A stretch of 64,000 bases of DNA from an uncultured bacterium. Lineage in GTDB: Bacteria > Cyanobacteriota > Vampirovibrionia > Gastranaerophilales > Gastranaerophilaceae. The stretch's first letter is position 1. Each line of letters opens with the position of its first letter. The notes beneath the pieces are model-generated. The model worked only from the letters and a program-made list of their open reading frames with translations, was not told the DNA's origin and did no database searches. Location: positions 124,001 to 188,000 of the forward strand of contig CASFTJ010000001.1 in the NCBI GenBank assembly GCA_949297715.1, read 5' to 3'. This document shows positions 16,237 to 24,490 of the stretch, piece after piece. Both the position numbers and the translations under genes were made by a program.

Positions 16237-16601
16237 ACACGTACGTCCTTTCTTTTCTGAAATACTCTCTTCCTAATAAGATACGTTAATCTATACGGAT
16301 ACTTTTGATTTAAACTTTAGAATTTCGAGATAAATATTTACAAATCTTTAGTATTTTTATCTTAAATTTTGATATTTATATATTTTCTTAAAAAAGAAAC
16401 CCCAAAAATTGAATAAATCCTTTATTAGCAAACGACGAGACTTGTCTTGGATTTGCTCCACGCTCACAGGCTTTTGCCTTTGTGCTCCACTCTTGCCGGC
16501 AAATCCTGTTCGCTATCCGTATTCCGCTCGCTTCGCTCGCTCCATTCGTACGCAAATCCGCCGAACTCTTTTTTAAGCGAGTTCTCGTCACCTTCTTCCA
16601 T
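16237..16601. other. Non-coding region with GC-richer insert and tRNA-end repeat
   Basis: 16237-16387 is AT-rich leader of the gene at 15742. From 16443 to about 16600 the sequence is clearly GC-richer than its surroundings and full of small palindromes: GGATTTGC (16449) with GCAAATCC (16498), AGGC-TTTT-GCCT, CGCTCGC-TTCGCTCG. 16420-16442 repeats the 3' end of the tRNA-Gly gene and its tail. A minus-strand frame of 67 codons exists (16388-16591) but looks like chance reading through palindromes. Confidence 0.5.
16420..16442 (-). repeat. Decayed copy of the tRNA-Gly 3' end
   Basis: 23 bp matching 16633-16655 (T-arm end, acceptor 3' strand and downstream TAATAAAG) at 21 of 23 positions. Beyond it, a T-rich stretch resembles the tRNA's terminator tail. 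The two copies are 213 bp apart in the same orientation, like the attL/attR of an element inserted at a tRNA 3' end. Confidence 0.55.
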
Positions 16602-16632
16602 ATAAAAAAGCCCCACTTATTTTATGGAGCTT
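16602..16632 (-). terminator. Terminator of the tRNA-Gly transcript
   Basis: On the minus strand AAGCTCCA-(9 nt)-TGGGGCTT, 8 bp with one G-T pair, followed by TTTTATA, starting 8 nt after the tRNA end. Confidence 0.75.
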
Positions 16633-16639
16633 CTTTATT

Positions 16640-16711
16640 AGCGGACGACGAGACTCGAACTCGCGACGTCAACCTTGGGAAGGTTGCATTCTACCACTGA
16701 ATTACATCCGC
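16640..16711 (-). tRNA. tRNA-Gly(CCC)
   Basis: 72 nt read on the minus strand. Acceptor GCGGATG pairs with CGTCCGC (one G-T); D-arm ATTC/GAAT; anticodon stem CAACC/GGTTG with loop TTCCCAA giving anticodon CCC; T-arm GCGAG-TTCGAGT-CTCGT; discriminator T. CCA is not encoded. Confidence 0.95.
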
Positions 16712-16910
16712 CTATTTACGCTTAAATTTTACCATAACTTAAAATATTTTCAATGTTTTTTTATTTATTGCTTTTATTTATAACGACAACTTTAAGCAAA
16801 TTTTAATATAAAAAGTCTGATTCTGTAAACTTTTATTTATTAAAAGCAATTTTTTATCATTAAAATACTTTATTTAATTATAAGTAAAGGGGAAATCTGG
16901 AGGTTTATTT

Positions 16911-17438
16911 ATGCCTGTACCGGGGATTATTAAAGGAAATACATCTTTAAATACTTACCAAAATTTTGATGGCAGCAACTTAACTATTGCAGGTTTTGAA
17001 GAAAAAGCCGTTACCAACAAAGGATCCGTTGGAGCTTTTTTAGGAGTCGGCACTAACTTTAATGATAATGTTAATGCTGTCATTGATTTTAAAGGGACAT
17101 ACAAATATGATAAAAAAGGCTTACTGAACCAAAATTTAAGAATCCGCAATACTATCGGTTTAACAGGCTCCACTACACAAATAAGATACTCTCCTCTAAG
17201 CGTCAATATTCCGATATCAGACAAAGTTTCTCTATATGCCAACCCACATTACGCAGGTAAATTCAACTATAAAACCAATGAATGGTCAAACAGTGCAGGG
17301 ATTTTTGCCGGTACTACCGTGAAAATTGCACCAAAAACATCTCTTTCTATGGAAATTCAAAGATATAACCTTCAAAATCTCAACGACAATTCGGGTAAAA
17401 ATTGGGGGGTTAATGCTATTTTAACCTGCGATTTATAA
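16911..17438 (+). CDS. Hypothetical beta-strand-rich protein, possible small beta-barrel
   Basis: 175 residues. After a short start (MPVPGIIKGN) the sequence alternates polar and hydrophobic residues in about eight strands (GAFLGVGTNFNDNVNAVIDF, TQIRYSPLSVNIP, VSLYANPHYAGKFNY, SAGIFAGTTVKIAP, TSLSMEIQRY, WGVNAILTCDL), as in outer-membrane barrels or their fragments. No signal peptide is seen. GGAGG precedes the ATG. Could also be a soluble beta protein. Confidence 0.55.
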   Translation: MPVPGIIKGNTSLNTYQNFDGSNLTIAGFEEKAVTNKGSVGAFLGVGTNFNDNVNAVIDFKGTYKYDKKGLLNQNLRIRNTIGLTGSTTQIRYSPLSVNIPISDKVSLYANPHYAGKFNYKTNEWSNSAGIFAGTTVKIAPKTSLSMEIQRYNLQNLNDNSGKNWGVNAILTCDL

Positions 17439-17466
17439 TCCTTAATTTTTATATGCTGTTAATTTA

Positions 17467-18525
17467 TTACTTTTTTGAGATTTCAAAAGTTTTGCCAAGT
17501 ATTCTTAATATTTTTACTTTTCGACCGTTTCTGTTTTGATTTTTAATAGAAAACAGATTCTCAACAAATGAAAACTTTCCATTATTTTTCTTTAAAAATA
17601 ATTTATACTCTCTCTGAGTTAAAATTTGAGTAACTTTATCTGTATATTCCTGCTGCCTATTAAAAGAAATACACATATAATGACGGCTTAGAACATTTAT
17701 AAGATATAACCTATAGGATTTTTTTAATTCTTCTAGCAGATTTTGTTCCGTCAAGAAATCTTTTACGTATTTAATGTTTTCAAAAATACAAAAGTTATCA
17801 TCAGACATTTTTACCGCCGATGAGTTTGATCTTATTCTATAATGGTATAAAACATTATTTATATACAAAATTTTCTTTGCTAATACTGTGCTTTTAATTG
17901 AAAATATGTGATCTTCACCATGCTTTGCCGGTGCAAATTTTATACTGTTGTTTTTTATAAATTCAGATGAGTAGACCTTATTCCAAACCGCTATCCCTAT
18001 ATTAACCAAATCCATTCTTGGAAAATCTTTCCAATTATATATTTGATTATTTTTTAAGTTAAACTTTAAAAATTTTCTTGCTTGTTTTTTAAAACTCTTA
18101 ATTCTGTTTTTTCTTGGATTATCAGTTAAAGTAATATAATCAAATTGGATTATATCAACATCTTTATGGGCTTTAATCTGTTGCAATAAAACTTCTAAAG
18201 TATCTGTTTCTATAAGATCATCCGGATCTAAAAATAAAATATAATCACCATTTGCAATATCAATTGCTTTATTTCTGGCAATACCCTGACCTTGATTTTC
18301 TTGAGTTATAACAACAAACCGCTTATCCTTATTTGAATATTCTTTTAAGATTTCTAATGAATTATCGGTAGAACCATCATTTACACATATAGCTTCAAAA
18401 TTAGAATAAGTTTGATTTACTAAACAATTTAAAGCATCTCTTAAGTATTTTCCAACATTATATACTGGAATAATTACGGAAAACTTTATTATTTCATTAT
18501 TTATATTACTTTTTGCCTGATTCAA
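17467..18525 (-). CDS. Glycosyltransferase family 2
   Basis: 352 residues. N-terminal GT-A domain: FSVIIPVYNVGKYLRDALN, CVNDGSTDNS, ILFLDPDDLIE (DxD-type metal site); C-terminal helical part of variable function. Transfers a sugar from a nucleotide donor to a glycan in the cytoplasm. It starts with TTG, with GGAGAG 6 nt upstream. Together with the GT9 gene upstream it probably decorates LPS core or a surface glycan. Confidence 0.88.
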   Translation of the reverse strand: MNQAKSNINNEIIKFSVIIPVYNVGKYLRDALNCLVNQTYSNFEAICVNDGSTDNSLEILKEYSNKDKRFVVITQENQGQGIARNKAIDIANGDYILFLDPDDLIETDTLEVLLQQIKAHKDVDIIQFDYITLTDNPRKNRIKSFKKQARKFLKFNLKNNQIYNWKDFPRMDLVNIGIAVWNKVYSSEFIKNNSIKFAPAKHGEDHIFSIKSTVLAKKILYINNVLYHYRIRSNSSAVKMSDDNFCIFENIKYVKDFLTEQNLLEELKKSYRLYLINVLSRHYMCISFNRQQEYTDKVTQILTQREYKLFLKKNNGKFSFVENLFSIKNQNRNGRKVKILRILGKTFEISKK

Positions 18526-18583
18526 ATTACTCTCCGCAATCTATCTTCTACAACTTCATAATACTATAAATAATATAAAAAAC

Positions 18584-18604
18584 GCTATTCTAATATAAAA
18601 TAGC
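18584..18604 (-). terminator. Terminator between GT9 and GT2 genes
   Basis: On the minus strand GCTATT-(9 nt)-AATAGC followed by GTTTTTTATA. Modest 6-bp stem but a good T-tail, so the two glycosyltransferase genes may be separate transcripts. Confidence 0.5.
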
Positions 18605-18613
18605 AGTTTAGAT

Positions 18614-19552
18614 TTATAAATTATCATTAAATTCGGGCAAATTTAAAGCATTTAATATTTCATCCACTGTAGGATTTTGGAAAACTTTTGCATTTTTGTA
18701 GACTTTTTCAGACGGTCCCCAATAATCTTTTGTATTTTGTTCAAAGAAAGTACATACCGTTTGGGCTCCTACTGCGTAACCCAGATGCATAGTTCCGGTA
18801 TCAACACTTATCAGCAATCCGACTGTTTTCAATAATTGAGCTAACTCAACAATCGTAGTTTTATTAACCATATCAATAAATTCACAATTATTTTGCCTTA
18901 GTTCATCCGCAAAAGTTTTAGACTTTTGGCCTGCTCCGGTTAATATAACATTATACCCTTGACTGCTAAGTCTATTTACCAATTCTACAGCCAAATCAAT
19001 AGGAAAATCTTTTATTAAATTTTTTGATATCCCGCAAAAAACGACATTCTTCTTTGTTTTATCAATAAACCCCCGAAATTTCTCAGGCAAATCCCCTTCT
19101 ACTTCATATTTTATAGGGAAATTCACAATCTCTGAATCAGTAATTTGGGCTAAGATATTTGCATGAACCTCCTGCATTGAGAAATTTTTATTTATATTTT
19201 TGGAGTGCAAAGTTTTCTTTGCCAAAAATTTAGAGATTAACCTGTTACGGAAATTTTTATATGTCACAATGGAATAATCCGCATTTTTATAAGGAAAAGA
19301 CCGGATAAATTTTATTAACCCTAATATTCCTTTATTAAGCCCCTTTTTATCATAAATAACCACATCATCAACACCTTTTTGATAAAATGCAGCATCTCTA
19401 TAATTTTTATCAGCTATAAAAATAACTTTTGACTCAGGATAAATATTTTTAATATTCTGCACCAGTGAGTTGCACAATAACACATCTCCAAAAGCAGCTG
19501 TGTTAAAAACTAAAAACGTCTTATTTGATTTTATATTTCTTGAAAAATTCAA
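18614..19552 (-). CDS. Glycosyltransferase family 9 (heptosyltransferase family)
   Basis: 312 residues with the GT9/ADP-heptose:LPS heptosyltransferase layout: N-terminal FLVFNTAAFGDVLLCNSLVQ (family 'IGDxxxxxP' start), and C-terminal VILTGAGQKSK, CEFIDMVNKTTIVELAQLL, LISVDTGTMHLGYAVG (donor site; 'SxDTGxxHxA'). Likely adds heptose or a related sugar to LPS core. No ATG fits; the start appears to be TTG at 19552 after GCAGG. The GDP-heptose genes at 41.8-44.6 kb make a heptose donor available. Confidence 0.85.
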   Translation of the reverse strand: MNFSRNIKSNKTFLVFNTAAFGDVLLCNSLVQNIKNIYPESKVIFIADKNYRDAAFYQKGVDDVVIYDKKGLNKGILGLIKFIRSFPYKNADYSIVTYKNFRNRLISKFLAKKTLHSKNINKNFSMQEVHANILAQITDSEIVNFPIKYEVEGDLPEKFRGFIDKTKKNVVFCGISKNLIKDFPIDLAVELVNRLSSQGYNVILTGAGQKSKTFADELRQNNCEFIDMVNKTTIVELAQLLKTVGLLISVDTGTMHLGYAVGAQTVCTFFEQNTKDYWGPSEKVYKNAKVFQNPTVDEILNALNLPEFNDNL

Positions 19553-19684
19553 CTGTTAAATGCCTGCACTCTAAATTTTCTAAAATCCAAATCTCAATCC
19601 CTATTCTTTTTAACTTTAACATAAAATGGATAATTCATTCATATTATATATTTTTGTAACAATTATTAAAGAATTATATAAAGT

Positions 19685-19854
19685 TATACATCTAAAGAAG
19701 CTGCGGCTGAAGCGAAGCGTGCCCGTTTAATGCCGCCAAACAAGCACTCTCAAGATTAAAATTCAATATTGTACCCGTAATCACAGAAAAAATTGGATTC
19801 TACAAAAGGATGCTCGGCTGCCTCACCAAAAATTTTCAATTTATATCAATATAA
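19685..19854 (+). pseudogene. Relic of a small protein gene, frameshifted
   Basis: Inside a 423-bp gap (19553-19975). One frame reads KEAAAEAKRA and, after a one-frame jump near 19715, continues NAAKQALSRLKFNIVPVITE then KIGFYKRMLG to a stop at 19854. The two stretches are continuous and protein-like although neither has a start. No family recognised. The rest of the gap is AT-rich and holds the upstream region of the gene at 19976. Confidence 0.35.
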
Positions 19855-19975
19855 TTTTTTATAAAATCAATATATTATTGACTTATTTTACGTGAAAAAT
19901 GTTTTCTTTTTTTGTGCTTGTTGTATACTTTATTTTGTAAGTTTTAAAAACCAGAGGTGATTTTAATAATTAATT

Positions 19976-21061
19976 ATGAATACAGCATTATTAATTAAGA
20001 AAGTCGGAATTCCGAGAGCTATTTCATATTACAATAATTATCCTTTCTATTACGGATTTTTTAAGTCATTAGGAATAGAAGTTGTTTTATCAGATAGAAC
20101 AACCACAAAAATTATTAATGAAGGATGTAAATATGTTGTGTCAGATACATGTCTTCCGGTAAAAGTTTTTGCAGGACATGTGTTGAATTTACTTGATAAA
20201 GGCTGTGATGTAATTTTTGTACCGTCAATTCAATCCACAGGCTATAAAATAAATAATTGCAGTAAAATCAGAGGTTTGCCTGAAATTATAAGAAATGTAA
20301 TCAATCGTGAATTTACAATGATTGAGCCGACTTTAGATAAGACGGAAAATATTGATTTCAAAAGCTTTTGCAATCAAATAGCGAATGCTTTTCAAATCAC
20401 CGATCAAGCCGGAATAAAAAAAGCTATGGTTGACGGCTGGAAAGTATATAACGATTTTTGTGAAATGACTCAATCTGGAGTTCCATATCAAGAAGCACTT
20501 AAAAATTCAATTGAAGGGAAATTAATAAAAAAAACAGTTGATATCGTAAAACCTCTATCGGTTGTAATAATGGCACATGGATACAATCTTTTTGATGAGA
20601 GAATTTCCATGAATATAATAAAAAAATTAGAAAAAATGGATGTAAAAGTTTATACATCATTAAACGTTTCAAGAGAGGCTTCAATTTCATCAATACATTC
20701 TTTAGGTGAAATCCAATACTGGGCAAACGAGCTTGAATTGACAGGAACTGCTGCTTATTATTTATTAAATAACAAAGTAGACGGCATAATTGCATTATCA
20801 GCATTCGGTTGCGGACCTGATTCCTTAATGGTTGATGAAATGGCTTACCATTGCAAAGAAAAGGGCATGCCTCTAATTCATTTGACGATTGACGAGCATA
20901 CAGGAGAGGCTGGTTTTGTCACACGATTGGAGGCTTTTGTGGATATGCTGATGAGAAAGAAAATAAGTATTCTCAATAAAAATTCTGGTAAAATCAAAAA
21001 GCAGACAGCCGATATTCTCAAAATTAAAACAGATAAAATACTTACAAGTTCTGTAAAATAG
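19976..21061 (+). CDS. DUF2229 / acyl-CoA dehydratase activase-related protein
   Basis: 361 residues, stand-alone DUF2229. The N-terminus VGIPRAISYYNNYPFYYGFF then IEVVLSDRTT matches the family's 'IGIPRAL-YY-YP-W--FF--LG-EVVLS--T' start; TCLPVKVFAGHV and the CxxI/GLPE block carry conserved cysteines (DTCLPV, NNCSKIRGLPE), and FGCGPDS lies in the second half. The fold is related to 2-hydroxyacyl-CoA dehydratase subunits (HgdB) and often binds an iron-sulfur cluster. In clostridia this protein sits beside an ATPase activase; none is here. AGAGGTGA lies unusually far (about 15 nt) from the ATG. Confidence 0.8.
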   Translation: MNTALLIKKVGIPRAISYYNNYPFYYGFFKSLGIEVVLSDRTTTKIINEGCKYVVSDTCLPVKVFAGHVLNLLDKGCDVIFVPSIQSTGYKINNCSKIRGLPEIIRNVINREFTMIEPTLDKTENIDFKSFCNQIANAFQITDQAGIKKAMVDGWKVYNDFCEMTQSGVPYQEALKNSIEGKLIKKTVDIVKPLSVVIMAHGYNLFDERISMNIIKKLEKMDVKVYTSLNVSREASISSIHSLGEIQYWANELELTGTAAYYLLNNKVDGIIALSAFGCGPDSLMVDEMAYHCKEKGMPLIHLTIDEHTGEAGFVTRLEAFVDMLMRKKISILNKNSGKIKKQTADILKIKTDKILTSSVK

Positions 21062-21069
21062 TTTTTCTT

Positions 21070-22122
21070 ATGCAAATAAAAGATTTAGAAAGTAAATTAT
21101 ATTTATATCCCGGTATAATCCATATACATTCAAAATTTTCTGACGGTACAGGGGATATTGATGAAATTACAAAAGCAGCTAAAAAAGCAGGGCTTACTTG
21201 GGTATTAATTACAGACCATAACAATATAGACATAAAAGAAGGATTTTATAACGGAGTATGCGTCTTAGTCGGGGAAGAAATTTCACCAAAATCCAAAAAT
21301 CATTACTTAGCTTTTGGCATAAATAATTTAATAGCACCGTCTGATACTGCAGGCTCATATATAGAAGCAGTGAGAGCTCAGGGCGGATTTGGATTTGTTG
21401 CACATCCTGATGAATCAGATTCAAGAAATAATAAAGCACACCCTATTAAATGGCTGGATAAATCACTTGATGTCGATGGTATAGAAATTTGGAACTGGTT
21501 TTCAGATTGGGCTGATAATTATGATGAAGGAAATATTTTTAAAATAGCTTATGCGTATTTTTTCAGACATAAACTTATAAAAGGTCCCCATAGAGCAACT
21601 TTGAACTGGTGGGATGAATTGAATTTAAAAAATGAAAAAATTATCCCTGCAATAGGAGGGGCTGATGCACATGCTCTTAAAATTTCAAAGTACATAATAC
21701 CGCTTAAAATTTTCCCTTATGAAAGCCTTTTCAAGACTTTGAATAATATCATAATAACAGATAATCCTCTGACGGATAATTTTGAAAAGAATAAAGAAAT
21801 TATTTTACATTCTATAAAATGCGGTAATAACATAATTCTAAACCGAAGATATTCAAAATCAGGACAATATCCACAGTTTGAAATTCTAAACGGCTTTGAA
21901 AAAGCATACTGCGGACAAACTATAAATTTGAATGAAAATACATATTTGAATATAAAACTTTTTCAAAAAGCTGATATAAAAGTTTTCCATAACGGTGAAG
22001 AAATTTATCATACTAAAGCAAATCAACAGACCTTAAAACTTGAAAAAACAGGTAAATACAGATTTGAGGCAAAATATAAAAACAATCCTTGGATTTATTC
22101 AAATCTAATACAGGTAAAATAA
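21070..22122 (+). CDS. PHP-domain metal-dependent phosphoesterase
   Basis: 350 residues. PHP metal-binding motifs are all visible: HIHSKFSDGTGD (about 17-28), ITDHNN (about 46), FVAHPDES, and GGADAHA (about 197). These bind two or three metals and hydrolyse phosphate esters or phosphodiesters. The C-terminal third is beta-rich and probably a separate accessory domain. It starts 8 bp after the DUF2229 gene and ends 21 bp before the HgdB-like gene, so all three form one operon. The substrate is unknown. Confidence 0.85.
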   Translation: MQIKDLESKLYLYPGIIHIHSKFSDGTGDIDEITKAAKKAGLTWVLITDHNNIDIKEGFYNGVCVLVGEEISPKSKNHYLAFGINNLIAPSDTAGSYIEAVRAQGGFGFVAHPDESDSRNNKAHPIKWLDKSLDVDGIEIWNWFSDWADNYDEGNIFKIAYAYFFRHKLIKGPHRATLNWWDELNLKNEKIIPAIGGADAHALKISKYIIPLKIFPYESLFKTLNNIIITDNPLTDNFEKNKEIILHSIKCGNNIILNRRYSKSGQYPQFEILNGFEKAYCGQTINLNENTYLNIKLFQKADIKVFHNGEEIYHTKANQQTLKLEKTGKYRFEAKYKNNPWIYSNLIQVK

Positions 22123-22143
22123 ATTTGTGATAGTATATTTTTT

Positions 22144-23289
22144 ATGGATAGCGAATTAGAACAAATAAAAATGGAAAATAAAATTCCTGCCAAAGAGAGG
22201 ATTATCGCCTGGCCGCGAATGGGAAGAATAGACATACCTCTAAAGGCTCTGCTGATTGCCTTGGGCGCAAAGTTTGTTATTCCGCCGGCGAACAGTAATG
22301 AAGCTCTTGAAATAGGGGTAAGAAACAGTATTGAAGGTATTTGCCTACCTTATAAATTAAATCTTGCAAATTATATAATGGCTTTAGATAAAGGAGCGAA
22401 TACGCTTATGATGTTTCAAGCTCCGGGCTCTTGCAGACTCGGTAACTACACCAAAATGGCTCAAAAGACGCTTAGAGCTATGGGCTATGAGTTTGATATG
22501 GTCGTTTTTGACATGTACAAAAGCAAAATGAAGCAAACCCTTCAGGCATTTTGGCATGTAACTCATTGTATAAACCCTTGGCGTTATTATAAAGGTTTCA
22601 GTATAGGTTTCAGTAAATTTTTTGCAATAGATACAGCGGAGCGTCTTCTTTTTTACACCCGCCCCCGAGAATTGCACAAAGGTGACGCCGAAGAATGCTA
22701 TAACAAATGGCTAAAAATAGCTGATGAAACAAACTCGTTATGGAAAGCGAAAAAACTTAAAAAACAAGTTATTGAAGACTTTAAAAAAATCCCGATAGAT
22801 AAAGATAAAAAAGTTCCTATTGTTTATTTGATTGGAGAATTTTTTGTACTATTGGATCCTTATACAAACCAGAATATTGAAAAAGAGCTTGGCGAAATGG
22901 GGGTAGAAGTCCAACGTCAGATTATGTTTGGAGATTGGCTTGAGCATGTATTAAAACCTTCAATTTTTTACCGTAAAGAATCTCACAGAGAGCGCTCAGT
23001 AAGGTATGCAGAAAAATATATGAAACGCGCAATAGGCGGGGAATGTATAGAAACTATCGGAGATACAGTATATGCAGCAAAACATGGTATTGACGGGATT
23101 ATACATATCTCACCGTTTTCTTGTATGCCTGAAATAGTGGCGCAAAATATCTTGCCAAAAGTCAGCAGGGAAGAGGATATCCCGATTTTATCACTTGTTT
23201 TGGATGAACAAACAGGTAAAGCTGGTTATATTACAAGAATAGAGGCATTTATAGATCTTATCAAACGCAAGCGGATGAAGAAAAATTAA
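22144..23289 (+). CDS. HgdB-like 'CoA protein activase' family protein
   Basis: 381 residues. Features of the companion of DUF2229 in clostridial loci: AWPRMGRIDIPLKALLIALG, EGICLPYKLNLANY, QAPGSCRLGNYTKMA (conserved Cys), IVYLIGEFFVLLDPYTNQNI, SPFSCMPEIVAQ and DEQTGKAGYITRIEAFIDL. The last block is shared with the DUF2229 protein (DEHTGEAGFVTRLEAFVDML), so the two are paralogous halves. Probable iron-sulfur protein acting with the 19976 product; no catalytic partner or ATPase lies in the window. An internal ATG at 22171 is an alternative start. Confidence 0.75.
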   Translation: MDSELEQIKMENKIPAKERIIAWPRMGRIDIPLKALLIALGAKFVIPPANSNEALEIGVRNSIEGICLPYKLNLANYIMALDKGANTLMMFQAPGSCRLGNYTKMAQKTLRAMGYEFDMVVFDMYKSKMKQTLQAFWHVTHCINPWRYYKGFSIGFSKFFAIDTAERLLFYTRPRELHKGDAEECYNKWLKIADETNSLWKAKKLKKQVIEDFKKIPIDKDKKVPIVYLIGEFFVLLDPYTNQNIEKELGEMGVEVQRQIMFGDWLEHVLKPSIFYRKESHRERSVRYAEKYMKRAIGGECIETIGDTVYAAKHGIDGIIHISPFSCMPEIVAQNILPKVSREEDIPILSLVLDEQTGKAGYITRIEAFIDLIKRKRMKKN

Positions 23290-23409
23290 TAATATGTAAA
23301 GTTTTTTGTAAAAAAACAGCTATCTGACTATTTTTTATTGTTTCAATTTAATGTTCGTGATATCTTAAGAGCAGAGAGAGAAAATGTATTTATTTGTAAG
23401 GGGAGATAA

Positions 23410-24465
23410 ATGATAACCGAATCAAGAAATAAGATGACCTTTGAGCGTCTTAAATATTACCGTCATTTAGGCGGAGGGGCTTTAGAGTGTATTGCAAGTC
23501 GTTTATCAAAAACACCAAAACCGCTGTGTTTTTCATTAATGGTTACAAGCAAATGTAATTGTGATTGCGATTTTTGTTTCTGGAAATCTAAAAAAGGCAA
23601 TGACGACATGCCTACAGAAGAAATTGTAAGATTATTGACAGAAGCAGGTCAAATCGGGTATCTAGACAGTATTCTATGGGGCGGTGAACCTCTTTTAAGA
23701 CCAGATTTTGCAGAAATCTGCAAAGCTTCACATGATGCAGGGCTTTATACAAAAATTGCGACAAACGGATGGTTTTTGGAAACAAACCCTGATTTTGCAA
23801 AGTACACTGATTTGATGTTTGTGTCATTGGATGCAATAGGAAAAGCGCATGACGATATCCGTCATATGCCAGGAATTTGCGATAGAGTAATGAGCGGGGT
23901 GGAATATCATAAAATTCATTCACCTAAGATGAGAATTTATGTATGCTGCACAGTATCTACTCAAACTAATTTCGAGCAAATAAAAGAGGTTGCTCAATAT
24001 TGTAAAGATGCTGATATTTTGTTGTACTTTACCGTAAACAAAGCAGCTTCTAGACCAGAAGAAGCTCAAAATGTTGTAGAAACAGAATTGGAAAATGAAC
24101 AGCTTGCTGAGATGTTTATAAAAATAAAAGAGTTAAAGAAAAACGGTTATCCAATAAGAAACTCTTATTACTTTATGGATTACATAATTAATAAGAAAAC
24201 CTACTATGAATGTCATTGGCCTCGTATTGCAACCGTAATATATTCAAATGGTGAAATGCTTCGCTGTTATGACAGAAAACCGTTTATAAGTGTAAGAAAT
24301 AGACCGCTAAAAGATGTAATCAAAGATCCTGTATTTATTGAAACGGTGAATAAATGTAAGGATTGCAAGCTTTCTTGTGTTGGAAATTATGCACTTGATG
24401 CTTCAGGATTATGGCGCCTTGAATGGCCTGCAATAAAATCTTTGATGGAAATAGCTATTACATAA
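23410..24465 (+). CDS. Radical SAM protein with SPASM-like C-terminus
   Basis: 351 residues. Cluster motif CNCDCDFC (CxxxCxxC) near residue 51, LWGGEPLLRPDF ('GGEP' SAM motif) and ATNGWFL follow. The C-terminus has extra cysteines (CHWPRIAT, LRCYDRKP, CKDCKLSC) in the pattern of an auxiliary-cluster domain. AAGGGGAG precedes the ATG. It lies 120 bp after the HgdB-like gene and 25 bp before the SLBB export gene, so it may belong with either. Substrate unknown; peptide or lipid modification is possible. Confidence 0.85.
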   Translation: MITESRNKMTFERLKYYRHLGGGALECIASRLSKTPKPLCFSLMVTSKCNCDCDFCFWKSKKGNDDMPTEEIVRLLTEAGQIGYLDSILWGGEPLLRPDFAEICKASHDAGLYTKIATNGWFLETNPDFAKYTDLMFVSLDAIGKAHDDIRHMPGICDRVMSGVEYHKIHSPKMRIYVCCTVSTQTNFEQIKEVAQYCKDADILLYFTVNKAASRPEEAQNVVETELENEQLAEMFIKIKELKKNGYPIRNSYYFMDYIINKKTYYECHWPRIATVIYSNGEMLRCYDRKPFISVRNRPLKDVIKDPVFIETVNKCKDCKLSCVGNYALDASGLWRLEWPAIKSLMEIAIT

Positions 24466-24490
24466 GAATTAAATTGAGAGTATTAGGGAT

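Noticed and set aside
16388-16591. 67-codon minus frame after tRNA-Gly
   Set aside because: Reads through palindromes and beyond the tRNA terminator; residue content (Arg/Ala/Ser) follows the GC-rich palindromes, and no ribosome site is present.
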